Origin: Dehalococcoidia bacterium
Lineage (GTDB): Bacteria > Chloroflexota > Dehalococcoidia > Dehalococcoidales > Fen-1064
Length of the DNA stretch: 64,000 bases
NCBI GenBank assembly: GCA_011170375.1
Contig: DUEV01000001.1
Location: 1-64,000, forward strand
Direction: 5' to 3'
Of this stretch, positions 46,573 through 56,171 are shown in pieces. Below the pieces are notes generated by a model. It was given only the letters and a program-made list of their open reading frames with translations. It ran no database searches and had not been told where the DNA came from. The translations under genes were made by a program, and so were the position numbers. How positions within the stretch are numbered: the first letter of the stretch is position 1; each line of letters opens with the position of its first letter.

Positions 46573-47802
46573 ATGGAGAATAATCCTCCCCCTCTCAAGG
46601 GAATAAGGGTAGCTGATTTCTGCTGGGTCTATGCCGGACCCTACACTGGTATGTTGCTCGGCTGTCTGGGGGCAGAAGTCATTAAGGTAGAAGGGCACAG
46701 GAGGACAGACCTCCTCCGGCACAGCGTCATGTGGCCATTAGCAGACCCGGCGCCGACCCCGGTACCACCTAATGAGGGTATGGCCTATAATTCGCTCAAC
46801 ATGAGCAAGAAGAGCCTGACACTTGACCTTAGTAAGCCCGAGGGTGTGGCTGTGGCAAAGAAACTGGTGGCAATAAGCGACATCGTTACTGATAACATGC
46901 GGGCCGGTTCGATGGCCAGGATGGGCATGGGTTACGATGAACTGCGTAAGATAAAGTCGGATATTATTGTCCTCTCTTTGTCAAGCCGGGGACAGGGGGG
47001 GCCGCAGAAGGACTACGCTGGTTATGCCACCATCCACCAGGCCATTGGAGGGGGTGCCTATATTAATGGCTACCCGGATGGTGCTCCCTGTCATACCATG
47101 GGTGATGTTGACCTGATGAACTCTAATACGGCAGCCTTTGCCATAGTGGCGGCACTATATCACCGGGAGCGTACGGGGGAGGGGCAGTTCATTGATTGCT
47201 CGCAGGTGCAGGGTGTTACCTCATTGATTGGTGAGCTGATGTTAGGCTACGAGATGAACGGCCAGATTCCGGAGAGAATGGGGAATGCTCACCCGCAATA
47301 TGCCCCACACAACGTGTATAAGTGCTGGGGAGTTGACCGCTGGCTGGCTCTCGAGGTTCATTCGGACGAGGAGTTTGTTCTCCTTGCTCGGGTCATCGGT
47401 CAGCCCGGACTGGCTGAGGACGCCCGCTTTGCTAACATGGCAGCCCGTAAGAAGAATGAGGCAGAACTGGACAGGATTATCGAGGAGTGGACACGGGAAC
47501 GCGACCGTGACTGGATGGCGGACGAGTTCTGCCAGGCAGGCCTGGCAGCAGCGCCGTCGCGTAACGGAGAAGATATTTATGCCGACCCTCATCTTCGTGA
47601 GCGTGGGGCTTTCGTAACCGTAGACCACCCCGACTGGGGAAATTTGGAGCTTGTGGGGAATCCATGGAAGATGAGTGGGGAGGAGGTGCAACTCCAGCGT
47701 GCTCCGCTACTAGGAGAGCACAACGACTACGTTCTGCGGGAACTCCTCGGTCTCAGTGATGCTGAAATAGCTGACCTTCGTGAGCAGGACATCATCATGT
47801 AA
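46573..47802 (+). CDS. CaiB/BaiF-type (class III) CoA-transferase, second copy
   Basis: A 409-residue paralogue of the preceding protein. RVADFCWVYAGPYTGMLLG, GAEVIKVEGHRRTD and FIDCSQVQGVTSL are visible; the aspartate of the DxS segment appears as DCSQ. Directly downstream of the first copy; a hairpin terminator overlaps the stop codon. The acids used are not evident. Confidence 0.9.
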   Translation: MENNPPPLKGIRVADFCWVYAGPYTGMLLGCLGAEVIKVEGHRRTDLLRHSVMWPLADPAPTPVPPNEGMAYNSLNMSKKSLTLDLSKPEGVAVAKKLVAISDIVTDNMRAGSMARMGMGYDELRKIKSDIIVLSLSSRGQGGPQKDYAGYATIHQAIGGGAYINGYPDGAPCHTMGDVDLMNSNTAAFAIVAALYHRERTGEGQFIDCSQVQGVTSLIGELMLGYEMNGQIPERMGNAHPQYAPHNVYKCWGVDRWLALEVHSDEEFVLLARVIGQPGLAEDARFANMAARKKNEAELDRIIEEWTRERDRDWMADEFCQAGLAAAPSRNGEDIYADPHLRERGAFVTVDHPDWGNLELVGNPWKMSGEEVQLQRAPLLGEHNDYVLRELLGLSDAEIADLREQDIIM

Positions 47803-47840
47803 CCCCGGAAATACCCCGTAGTCGGTATTTGGAGGGGTTA
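47800..47840. terminator. Bidirectional hairpin terminator
   Basis: TAACCCC (47800-47806) pairs with GGGGTTA (47834-47840), and an inner AAATACC/GGTATTT stem extends it. It begins at the stop codon of the second CoA-transferase and ends 6 bp before the convergent gene. Confidence 0.7.
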
Positions 47841-47846
47841 GGATAC

Positions 47847-48809
47847 TCAGCCATCAACTAAGTCTAGTGACTGGTAGGTCCCTGCCTTCTGGGCTTTTTC
47901 ATAAACGAGCCTGGCAACCGCCGCATCCTCGATGGCAACCCCAGTAGAGTCGAAGACCGTGATGGTCTCCGGATTTGTCCTGCCCTGTTTTTTACCCGTG
48001 ATTATCTCACCCAGATTTGCGTAAACATCATCGACGGCGAACTGACCTCTGGCAATAGGCACATTAATCTCTCCCGCTGCTGAAGCCTGTCTGATGTCAT
48101 CGACAACCACTATGGCTTCTTTCAAGATTGATGCTTCCAGTTCCTCTTTTCCCTCCGCATCTGCACCGACGGCATTGATATGAGTCCCGGGCCTAATCCA
48201 TTCCTTTTTCAGCAGCGGCTCCCTTGCTGGTGTTAGCGTGCAAACGATGTCGGAGGCGGCGGCTTCCTCCGGGGTGCATTTTCTGGGATAGTATTCTGGA
48301 AATGACTGCACGAGCTTCTCCGAAGTGGCCTCGGAGAGGTCGAACACGTTTATTCTGTGGAGCTCAAATAGTTCCGCATGGGCTTGTATCTGCGTGTAGG
48401 CCTGACGCCCTGCCCCGATTATGCCTAAAGTATGCGAGTCCTGCCGGGCGAGGTACTTGGATGCTATGGCAGCGGCCGCACCGGTGCGATAGGCAGTGAT
48501 ATCAGTGGCATCCATCAAGGCTAGGGGATATCCTGTCTCCGGGTCGTTGTGAATCCAGACTGCCATTACGGTCGGCAGTCCCCGGGACAGGTTGGCTGTA
48601 TGTACGTTGACCCATTTCAGTCCGGCGACTCCCGGTAGATAAACGGGCATAGCCCTGAAATCGCCTTGCTCGACGCCCAGGTACGCCTTGGGTGGCATAT
48701 TGCCCTTCCCTTGTGTCCAGTTTCGGAAAGCCTCTTCGACTGCCTCGATGACTTCGGACATACTGAGCAGTTCTCGAACTTCATCCTTGCTTAGTATCAG
48801 TGTGGGCAT
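47847..48809 (-). CDS. Ornithine cyclodeaminase/mu-crystallin family protein
   Basis: A 320-residue NAD-dependent enzyme. VKWVNVH-like LKWVNVHTANLSRGLPTV, DATDITAYRTGAAAAIASKY and the Rossmann loop GIIGAGRQAYTQ define the family, which includes ornithine cyclodeaminase, alanine dehydrogenase and imine reductases. The substrate is not evident. Convergent with the CoA-transferase pair. Confidence 0.88.
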   Translation of the reverse strand: MPTLILSKDEVRELLSMSEVIEAVEEAFRNWTQGKGNMPPKAYLGVEQGDFRAMPVYLPGVAGLKWVNVHTANLSRGLPTVMAVWIHNDPETGYPLALMDATDITAYRTGAAAAIASKYLARQDSHTLGIIGAGRQAYTQIQAHAELFELHRINVFDLSEATSEKLVQSFPEYYPRKCTPEEAAASDIVCTLTPAREPLLKKEWIRPGTHINAVGADAEGKEELEASILKEAIVVVDDIRQASAAGEINVPIARGQFAVDDVYANLGEIITGKKQGRTNPETITVFDSTGVAIEDAAVARLVYEKAQKAGTYQSLDLVDG

Positions 48810-48851
48810 CGCACCCTTCCTTGCTCAGTTGCAACGCAATGTTAGTTTGCT

Positions 48852-49733
48852 TCACTCATTCTGGTCGGACTCACCGCTCAGTGGTAACTGATGAGGAATT
48901 TCTGGAAGCGGCAAATGTAGTGACTTCATCATGTCGACAGCATTGCGCGGTGCATGTCCCTGCCAGTGATTGTTGAAGAAGGCAAAGAGCAAACTGGTAT
49001 TTTCTGAAGCCAGTCTCACCCTCTCGGTCAGTTCAGCCATCTCCTCCGGTGAATATAGATATTTATAGCGTGTCTCACTATCTCCCTTCCACCACATCTC
49101 AGCATTCCTGCCGTGAAAGCGGAAGTAGGCCGTATCAGCCGTTATCGGTAGCTCCTTTGCTATCGAGGTCTTGAACTTCGGCTCATCGATCTGCACCCAT
49201 GCCACGTTGTTGTCTTGGAGCAACCGAGCGATATTCTCATCATCGCTCCAGCTACGGTGTCTCAACTCTACGGCAAGCCGGTACGGGCCGAATATCTTGA
49301 TGACTGCCTCTAGTATTCCTTTCCCGAAGTCATCATTCTTGAAGCTGGGCGGGAACTGCGCCAGTATAACGCCAAGCTTTTCGGATTTTATCAGCGGCTC
49401 GATACTGCTCAGGAACAGGTCGATATCCTCCTGATGTATCACCGCTTCCCTCCCGGTAGCCTCCTTATACATCTTGGGATGGGTGAATTTTTGCCAGAGC
49501 TTAACGGCAAAGAAAAAATCGTCAGGTGTCCTGTGCACCCAGTTGTGGACGTAGCTAGGATTCGGTGGCCGATAGAATGAGCCATTGAGTTCCACCGTCT
49601 TGAAGAACTGGCTGTAGTACTCAAGCTCGTTGACCTTGTTGCCTTTCGGGTAGAAGTACCCGTTCCAGGTGCCTTCACCCTTTGGATAAGACCAGCCAGA
49701 TGTACCTATGTAGAGTTTCGCTTTAGGGCTCAT
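48852..49733 (-). CDS. DUF72 family protein
   Basis: A 293-residue TIM-barrel-like DUF72 protein. IGTSGWSYPKGEGTW at the start, NGSFYRPP, FAVKLWQKFTH, LAQFPPSF, and AVELRHRSW match the family, with YFRFHGRN late. Function unknown, perhaps endonuclease-like fold. It lies upstream of and divergent from the repair block at 49880. Confidence 0.9.
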   Translation of the reverse strand: MSPKAKLYIGTSGWSYPKGEGTWNGYFYPKGNKVNELEYYSQFFKTVELNGSFYRPPNPSYVHNWVHRTPDDFFFAVKLWQKFTHPKMYKEATGREAVIHQEDIDLFLSSIEPLIKSEKLGVILAQFPPSFKNDDFGKGILEAVIKIFGPYRLAVELRHRSWSDDENIARLLQDNNVAWVQIDEPKFKTSIAKELPITADTAYFRFHGRNAEMWWKGDSETRYKYLYSPEEMAELTERVRLASENTSLLFAFFNNHWQGHAPRNAVDMMKSLHLPLPEIPHQLPLSGESDQNE

Positions 49734-49818
49734 CTTCTGTCTTCCTGTCTCCTCATAATAATATCATATCTGCAAGTAAGCTGATTCAAAATATACCGAA
49801 AATAGTGATGAAAACCTA

Positions 49819-49848
49819 TTGACAATAGTACATACGTTCTATTATAAT
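49819..49848 (+). promoter_or_regulatory. Promoter with LexA-like box upstream of the DnaE2 operon
   Basis: TTGACA (49819-49824), an 18-bp spacer and TATAAT (49843-49848). Within the spacer lies a box at 49828-49839; its reverse complement is GAACGTATGTAC, one mismatch from the Gram-positive-type LexA consensus GAAC-N4-GTTC. A start site about 25 bp before the first gene is implied. Confidence 0.65.
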
Positions 49849-49879
49849 AGTACTTCTTTGCCCTTCTGGAGCTACCACC

Positions 49880-50128
49880 ATGTCGAAGCTAATTAGTGAA
49901 CCAGTCAAAGCTCATATTGACCATGATTCGATGCTCGCTGCGTTCATATGGCGGCGACGGCTTTACAGGGTGGTTGAAGTTTACAGTTGGTGGTGGGAGC
50001 CATCTGAGTGGTGGCATGGTAAAGCAGCACGTTTCTTTATTCGAGTGAGTGCCTTGAACTCCAGCGAGGGTATATACGAACTTTATCGTCTTGGTGAGCA
50101 GTGGTTCCTAAGTAAAGTACTTGATTAG
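49880..50128 (+). CDS. Small protein preceding DnaE2 (DUF6504-like)
   Basis: An 82-residue protein rich in Trp and Arg (FIWRRRLYRVVEVYSWWWEP). The pattern resembles DUF6504, which is often next to error-prone polymerase genes. It lies 14 bp upstream of the DnaE2-type gene and under the same LexA-like promoter, so probably part of the same translesion repair function. Mechanism unknown. Confidence 0.7.
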   Translation: MSKLISEPVKAHIDHDSMLAAFIWRRRLYRVVEVYSWWWEPSEWWHGKAARFFIRVSALNSSEGIYELYRLGEQWFLSKVLD

Positions 50129-50142
50129 ATAAGGACAACCCG

Positions 50143-53100
50143 ATGAGCTTCATTCACCTCCATGTCCATTCACCTTACAGCTTCTTGGACGGCGCTTCAT
50201 CTATTGACCGTCTCTTGGAAAAAGCCCAGGCATTGAAAATGCCAGCCCTGGCCCTGACCGACCACAACCGGCTGACCGGTGTTATCAGGTTCTATGAGAA
50301 GGCAAAAGCCTGCGGCATAAAACCTATCATCGGGGCCGAAGTCGATGTCGAGGATGGCCAACACCTGACCCTCCTCTGCAAGGACAGGCAGGGATACTCT
50401 AATCTGTGCCGACTGCTGACAGAGGCTCATCTTTCAAATCGAAGTGGCCAGCCACATGCTACCAGAGAAACATTGTGCCAGTTTCGTTACGGACTCATCA
50501 CTCTATCGGGCTGTCGAATGGGAGCGATTCCCAGTCTTGTTAGCAGAGGTAAATACGAGGAAGCAGTCAGGGCTGCCTGCTTCTACCGGGACGTGTACGG
50601 GGATGATTTCTTCATAGAACTCATCAACCATCCGTCGCAGGAGAGCCTCAGTGATAGCTACTATCTGGCCCAGTTTGCCCGGCAGCAGAAACTGCCAGTG
50701 GTCGCCACCAACAACGTCCATTATGCTGAAATGAACGACTATGCTATCAAAGAGCTTCTCAACGCCATCGACCAAAATATTCCCGTCTCCCGACTTCAGG
50801 GTCATCGGGCAGTAGAGCAGTACCTCAAGTCTTCCGAGGAAATGGCCGGGCTTTTCCGCGACATCCCTGAGGCACTGGCTAACACTGAAAATATAGCCTC
50901 GCAGTGCAATCTTGAACTGGAATTGGGTAAGCCCTGTTTTCCGAAATTTACCCTACTTGAAGGTGAAACCGAATACAGTTATCTGTCAAAGCTAGCCTAT
51001 CAAGGGGCGCAGAGAAAATACGGTTCGCTGCCCCCTCGTGTAAAGCAACGGCTGGAGTACGAGCTAGATACAATCAACAAGCTCGGGTTCTGTGGTTACT
51101 TCCTTGCCGTCTGGGATATCGTCAGGTGGGTAAGGGAGAGGGGTATCCGCTGTCAGGCTCGGGGAAGTGCTGTCGATAGCCTTGTCGTATATGTTCTAAA
51201 TATCAGCATCGTTGACCCAGTAGAGCATGACCTTCTCTTTGAGCGTTTCATGCACCCGCTGAGGCACGAGCCACCTGACATCGATCTGGATGTCGACCGC
51301 AGGCGGCGGGACGAAGTGAGGGACTATATCCGTGGGAAGTACGGTACTGAAAATGTTGCCTGCGTCGCCACTATCAATACCTACATGGCCAGGGGGGCTA
51401 TCCGAGATGTCGGCAAGGCTCTACAAATGCCCCAGGAGATTATCGAAGAAGCCTGTAATGGTATCCACTGGCTGTCGGCCTCACAGCTCTTGGAATACGT
51501 CGATTCCCGTCCTGAGCTGAAGAAAAGCAAAATCTACAAACGTCCTGAGCTAGCCGATTTCTTCAAGCTCTGTGCCGCCATAGACGGCTTCCCCAAGCAC
51601 CTCTCCGTCCACCTGGGCGGACTGCTTATCGGGGATGGTCGGCTCTCCGACCTTGTCCCGCTGGAATGGTCCAGCGGGGGCGATATCATCAGCCAGTATG
51701 ACAAGGACGACATTGAGAAACTGGGCATCGTTAAGATGGACATCCTATCACTGCCCACGATGACCGTGATTGAGGATACCCTGGCGGGCATTGAGAAGGA
51801 CCATAGCGTCTCAATTGACCTCGACAACATACCCGGGGATGACTCGGCTGCCTTTGCCATGCTGCGTGATGGCAAAACGGTAGGCACTTTCCAGTTGGAA
51901 TCACCGGCACAGCGTGAGATGGCAGGTAGGCTGCTGCCGGAGCAATTCGAGGACATCATTGTATCAATATCGCTGGTGAGGCCGGGGCCTCTTAAGTCGA
52001 ACATGGACAAGCTCTACCTCCCTCGGCGTCATGGCAAGGAACCCGTGACCTACCTCCATCCCAAGCTTAAGCCTGCACTTGGCGAGACACTAGGAGTAAT
52101 ACTCTATCAGGAACAAGTGCTCAAGGTAGCCCACGACCTAGCTGGGATGAGCTATGCTGAGGCTGATGGTTTCAGGAGGGCGATGACCCATGATCGTACT
52201 GACGAGGAAATGGAGAAGATGCGGGAGTCTTTTATCACATCCTGCCAGCAGAACGGCATGAGTCGAAAGATAGCCGAGGAAGTGTTCGAACAATTGGCTG
52301 CCTTTGCTGCCTACGGGTTCTGCAAGGCACATGCTGTCGCCTATGCTGTCCTGGCCTATCAGACCCTCTGGCTGAAGTGTCATTATCCTGCCGAGTTCTT
52401 TGCAGCGGTACTCTCAAACCAGCCAATGGGCTACTATCCGCCGCGGGTGCTGGTGGACGAGGCCAAGCGATCAGGAGTAAGGGTGCTGCCCCCAGACATT
52501 AACTACTCACATGACCGTTATGCCGTAGAAGATGGGGCCATCAGGATTAGCCTCAGGCAGTTGAAGGGTATGTCTGACGAAGCCTTAGACTCAATACTGT
52601 CAGCAAGGGCCCAGGGCAGATTTACCTCGTTGCGTGACTTCATCCTGAGAACGAATGTCAGCTGGCCTATTATTGAGAGCCTGGCCAGGGTGGGCGCCTT
52701 TGAATCACTGGGCAGCAGGGAAGAGGTGTGTTCACAGCTACCTAGGCTCTCAACATTAAAGCGGAGCGCAAGCAGAGGCATACGGTCTCTCTTTGTAGAG
52801 GTCTGTGCAGATTCGGGTACGGTGCCAAAGATAGTTGATAACACTGCGACGGAAAGGATGCTTATTGAAAGAGAGCTTTTGTCACTTAATCTATCAGCGC
52901 ATCCTATGGATATCCTGCCCACAGGGAACGGGATCACCCGAATGAAGGACCTGCGTTCAGTAGCTACAGGAGATACTGTCCATATAGCTGGTTCGGTAAT
53001 CCGCTATCAGACCCCACCCACCAGAAACGGCCACAGGGTACTTTATGTGATTATGGAAGACGGGACGGGCATTGCCGACGTGACGGTGTTTAGTGATGTT

Positions 53101-53235
53101 CAGGAGAAATGTGGCCAAGTGCTCTTTCGTGAAGGTTGGCTGATAGTGGAAGGCAAAGTGCAAAGGAGAGGCCCAAAGGCCTTATCTATTGTCGCTGAAA
53201 GACTGGCTCCGATATATACTAAACAGAGTGTCTGA
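50143..53235 (+). CDS. dnaE2: DNA polymerase III alpha subunit, DnaE2/ImuC type
   Basis: A 1030-residue C-family polymerase, shorter than DnaE1 (about 1160) and near the DnaE2 length. The N-terminal PHP domain has HLHVHSPYSFLDGAS and LALTDHN. The palm catalytic segments are PDIDLDVDRRRRDEV and VKMDILSLPTMTVI, followed by the fingers GTFQLESPAQREM and VILYQEQVLKVA. An OB domain ends it (GSVIRYQTPPTRNGHRVLYV). DnaE2 carries out damage-induced mutagenic synthesis, usually with ImuA/ImuB, which are absent here. Its LexA-like promoter supports that role. Confidence 0.92.
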   Translation: MSFIHLHVHSPYSFLDGASSIDRLLEKAQALKMPALALTDHNRLTGVIRFYEKAKACGIKPIIGAEVDVEDGQHLTLLCKDRQGYSNLCRLLTEAHLSNRSGQPHATRETLCQFRYGLITLSGCRMGAIPSLVSRGKYEEAVRAACFYRDVYGDDFFIELINHPSQESLSDSYYLAQFARQQKLPVVATNNVHYAEMNDYAIKELLNAIDQNIPVSRLQGHRAVEQYLKSSEEMAGLFRDIPEALANTENIASQCNLELELGKPCFPKFTLLEGETEYSYLSKLAYQGAQRKYGSLPPRVKQRLEYELDTINKLGFCGYFLAVWDIVRWVRERGIRCQARGSAVDSLVVYVLNISIVDPVEHDLLFERFMHPLRHEPPDIDLDVDRRRRDEVRDYIRGKYGTENVACVATINTYMARGAIRDVGKALQMPQEIIEEACNGIHWLSASQLLEYVDSRPELKKSKIYKRPELADFFKLCAAIDGFPKHLSVHLGGLLIGDGRLSDLVPLEWSSGGDIISQYDKDDIEKLGIVKMDILSLPTMTVIEDTLAGIEKDHSVSIDLDNIPGDDSAAFAMLRDGKTVGTFQLESPAQREMAGRLLPEQFEDIIVSISLVRPGPLKSNMDKLYLPRRHGKEPVTYLHPKLKPALGETLGVILYQEQVLKVAHDLAGMSYAEADGFRRAMTHDRTDEEMEKMRESFITSCQQNGMSRKIAEEVFEQLAAFAAYGFCKAHAVAYAVLAYQTLWLKCHYPAEFFAAVLSNQPMGYYPPRVLVDEAKRSGVRVLPPDINYSHDRYAVEDGAIRISLRQLKGMSDEALDSILSARAQGRFTSLRDFILRTNVSWPIIESLARVGAFESLGSREEVCSQLPRLSTLKRSASRGIRSLFVEVCADSGTVPKIVDNTATERMLIERELLSLNLSAHPMDILPTGNGITRMKDLRSVATGDTVHIAGSVIRYQTPPTRNGHRVLYVIMEDGTGIADVTVFSDVQEKCGQVLFREGWLIVEGKVQRRGPKALSIVAERLAPIYTKQSV

Positions 53236-53288
53236 AGTGAATAACGGAATGTCAGGGTGTCACTGATCATGTGAATGAGTACACATTC

Positions 53289-53327
53289 TTGACAAACATC
53301 GTTCCTGATGTTATGGTACACATGTTC
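53289..53327 (+). promoter_or_regulatory. Promoter with LexA-like box upstream of the radical SAM gene
   Basis: TTGACA (53289-53294), 17 bp, then TATGGT (53312-53317). A box at 53316-53327 has the reverse complement GAACATGTGTAC, overlapping the -10. It differs from the box at 49828 only at two R positions and shares the same final mismatch (GTAC for GTTC). Between the hexamers AACATC and GATGTT form a small inverted repeat. Confidence 0.65.
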
Positions 53328-53349
53328 TATCAGTCGTGTTGGGTAGGAG

Positions 53350-54540
53350 ATGGAAATTCAGGACAGGCTGGAAACACTCGTCGAGGCCGCACGGTTCGAT
53401 GTTTGCAGCTACAGTGGTGTGCGCGAGGTTAGCCGCGCACCAGCACGTTTCATTTTCCGGGCGGCCTTACCGGGCGGTGGTTCCATTTGTCTTTTCAAGA
53501 TTCTCCTGACCAATGTCTGCACCAATGACTGTGCTTATTGTGTCAATCAGGTAGGACGGGATGTTCGCCGCACCTCTTTCCTCCCCGAGGAACTGGCTAA
53601 GGTCTTTATGCAGCTTCACTCTAAAAAAATGGTACAGGGCCTGTTTCTCAGTTCCGGAGTTGCCGGAAATGCCTCCCGTACCATGGAGTCGATGATAAAA
53701 ACGGTGGAAATCCTGCGCTATCGCTATAAGTTTCCGGGATACATTCACTTGAAGATTCTACCCGGGGCGTCGTTCGACTACGTTGCGGAAGCCTGCAAGC
53801 TGGCCAACCGGGTGTCGGTCAACATTGAAGCACCGACAACTGAGCACCTGGCCAAAATTAGCTCTCAGAAAGACCTTTATCAGGGAATCCTGGAGCCGAT
53901 GCGCTGGGTGAAGAAGTTGAAGGCAGCCAATGAGAGGCTGGTACCCGGGGGGCAGACGACCCAGTTTGTCGTTGGGGCGGCGGGCGAGACAGACCGGGAT
54001 ATCCTGCATACTTCCTCGGCACTATATAATGAGCTTGAGCTGCGAAGGATCTATTTCAGCGCTTTTCGCCCGGTGAGAAATTCACCACTGGAAGGACAAC
54101 GACCCACACCACCGTTGAGAGAACACCGGCTCTATCAGACCGACTGGCTGCTGCGGGTCTATGGTTTTACCCCCGGTGAAGTGGAGCTGGCACTGGGTAA
54201 AACGGGTAACCTCTCTCTGGGTAGGGACCCAAAGCTGGTCATTGCTCAGAAGCAGTCCTGGCTTTATCCGGTAGACGTGAATACTGCCAGCTATGACGAA
54301 CTCCTGCGTGTGCCCGGTATCGGCCCCACGTCGGCAAAAAGAATAATCGAAACGCGCCGCGACCACAGTATTTACTCGGTGGAGCAACTGAGGAAGATGC
54401 GGATTTCCGTAAGAAAGGCGGTCCCTTATATCTGGTTCCGGGGCATGCTTGCCACTGAGAAGGAGAAACAGCTTTCCTTCATGCACGAGCTCGATGATTT
54501 AGAGGAGCCGACACCTACACTGGCAGGGGTATTGAGTTAA
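53350..54540 (+). CDS. Radical SAM protein with helix-hairpin-helix, DNA repair/modification type
   Basis: A 396-residue radical SAM protein. The cluster cysteines are C57, C61, C64 in NVCTNDCAYC. The C-terminal VNTASYDELLRVPGIGPTSA is a helix-hairpin-helix that binds DNA. It matches the layout of the putative DNA modification/repair radical SAM family (TIGR03916-like), which is often beside a uracil-DNA glycosylase-like gene; none is visible here. It follows dnaE2 and has its own LexA-like promoter. The reaction is not known. Confidence 0.87.
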   Translation: MEIQDRLETLVEAARFDVCSYSGVREVSRAPARFIFRAALPGGGSICLFKILLTNVCTNDCAYCVNQVGRDVRRTSFLPEELAKVFMQLHSKKMVQGLFLSSGVAGNASRTMESMIKTVEILRYRYKFPGYIHLKILPGASFDYVAEACKLANRVSVNIEAPTTEHLAKISSQKDLYQGILEPMRWVKKLKAANERLVPGGQTTQFVVGAAGETDRDILHTSSALYNELELRRIYFSAFRPVRNSPLEGQRPTPPLREHRLYQTDWLLRVYGFTPGEVELALGKTGNLSLGRDPKLVIAQKQSWLYPVDVNTASYDELLRVPGIGPTSAKRIIETRRDHSIYSVEQLRKMRISVRKAVPYIWFRGMLATEKEKQLSFMHELDDLEEPTPTLAGVLS

Positions 54541-54677
54541 AGTAGCTGGTTGGCGGGCCGCAGACGCTGGATTCAATGGGAAAGAGTTGATTTTCCTGGA
54601 CAGGTAACAGTTATTACATCGCTCCATTCAGATTAGAAGTCGTGTATTTTCCCTCAAGGCAAGTATAAGGAATATCA

Positions 54678-54713
54678 AGAAGGGTTGGAAATCTATTTAT
54701 TCCCAACCCTTCT
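54678..54713. terminator. Bidirectional hairpin terminator
   Basis: AGAAGGGTTGG (54678-54688) pairs with CCAACCCTTCT (54703-54713), 11 bp with a 14-nt loop. It lies between the radical SAM gene and the convergent DUF4382 lipoprotein gene. Confidence 0.7.
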
Positions 54714-54798
54714 ATCTAGCAAACAGGATTAGAGTTCGCTACTCGGGTATGCCTTCATTTTTCATGATGATAGCTTAGTGTTCTCAGGACAATAAAGG

Positions 54799-56043
54799 CT
54801 ACTCGAAGTCGATGGTGTACGTAACGCCACCGATTATGATCTCGATATCATCCACGAAAGCCTCCGTCTCAGCTATCCAGTCATCAATTTCAATCTCCAG
54901 CCTGAGAACGGGTGTAGAACCATTAACTGTAAAGCCCAGACTACTGGTATCGACATCACCAGCCTGCCAATCAGTCAATGTACCGGCGTAGAAGGTCATT
55001 GCTCCGGGAGGCCCGGGATCCTGTGAGGATAACCATCCCAGAGCTTCAGTATCAGTAACGGTAATTGCGAGTGGCCCTCCGTCATCATCGCTAAAAGTTT
55101 GGTACCATCCACCAGTTTTAGCACCGTAGGCAGGTGTTTCGCCACTATTATAATGCGAGTCTGTGTAGTTGTAGGCGTATTCGAACACCAGCGCATCCTC
55201 CGAAACACTCTCTGACTCATCGACATCTATAATAATGTCAACATGCGGCGGGTATCCGGCTACCAGATATTCCCACCAGGCGATTGATTCGATATCAGCC
55301 AGGGTCATCTCTTCCGGTAGAAAGACTACAATCCTTGCCTCATCTCCTTTTACAGTTTCTCCCACAGCACGCAGGTGAACTGCCGTTTCTGAATCATTAT
55401 GAGTTACATCTCCTGATTCTTCAGCTACTACCACTGTTTCCTCACCACGGGTAGTTAGTTCATATTCGAGCTCAGTTGGCTGCACTTCCCCGTCAACAAT
55501 CAACTTGATGACAGGTTTGAACATATACTGCCCATTCCCGGTGACCAGTACTGATTCTTCACCATTGAAGTCCAGCGTTACTGTGACGATTCCACCGTCC
55601 GGGACTTCGAATTCCCCAACGAGTTTTATCTTACCACTGGGTACTTTGGCATCGAATTCATCCTCGCCTACTACAATAGTTACCGTTTCTACATCGAACC
55701 TTATCTGTGTATACTTACCGGCATCTACAATCTGACTAGCCAGAAACTCCTCTAGTTCACTAATATAAAGTTCCTTCAGGTCAAATTGTCCAGGGTTCTC
55801 TGCTATGTTAATCCAACCCACACCTTCGGCCATATGTGCTTCTATGTTCGCGATATCTACAAGAATCGCGTCCATATCTGGAGCTGGTGGGTCGGCAACA
55901 TAGAGCCGCAGCATGCCGCTACCAGCAGGTATGCTCGCTGTTAAATCTGATTCCTGCTGTGAAGCTGATGGCTCTCCTGTACATCCGATTGTGAAGACGG
56001 ATAGCATTGAGAGAGCGGTAAGTACTGCCAGTTGTTTCTTCAT
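54799..56043 (-). CDS. DUF4382 lipoprotein
   Basis: A 414-residue lipoprotein with lipobox TIGC near residues 18-21. A DUF4382 domain covers about 43-190 (MLRLYVADPPAPDMDAILVD, GKYTQIRFDVETV, VPSGKIKLVGEFEV). The C-terminal half (about 200-414) is acidic, beta-rich and has no family I recognise. It is the last gene of the leftward sigma factor group and shares DUF4382 with the anti-sigma-like protein upstream, so it may be its effector or ligand. Found on the cell surface. Confidence 0.82.
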   Translation of the reverse strand: MKKQLAVLTALSMLSVFTIGCTGEPSASQQESDLTASIPAGSGMLRLYVADPPAPDMDAILVDIANIEAHMAEGVGWINIAENPGQFDLKELYISELEEFLASQIVDAGKYTQIRFDVETVTIVVGEDEFDAKVPSGKIKLVGEFEVPDGGIVTVTLDFNGEESVLVTGNGQYMFKPVIKLIVDGEVQPTELEYELTTRGEETVVVAEESGDVTHNDSETAVHLRAVGETVKGDEARIVVFLPEEMTLADIESIAWWEYLVAGYPPHVDIIIDVDESESVSEDALVFEYAYNYTDSHYNSGETPAYGAKTGGWYQTFSDDDGGPLAITVTDTEALGWLSSQDPGPPGAMTFYAGTLTDWQAGDVDTSSLGFTVNGSTPVLRLEIEIDDWIAETEAFVDDIEIIIGGVTYTIDFE

Positions 56044-56171
56044 TTTTCTCCTCCCTTCGTTTCTTGCTTCTGAAATAAAAATACGTTGTATATTACGCTA
56101 TCAATATATACAACGTTTAGGTATTAAAAGTGTCAGCAAATGCGGACTGTGTGTTTCATGTTGTTATTGTT

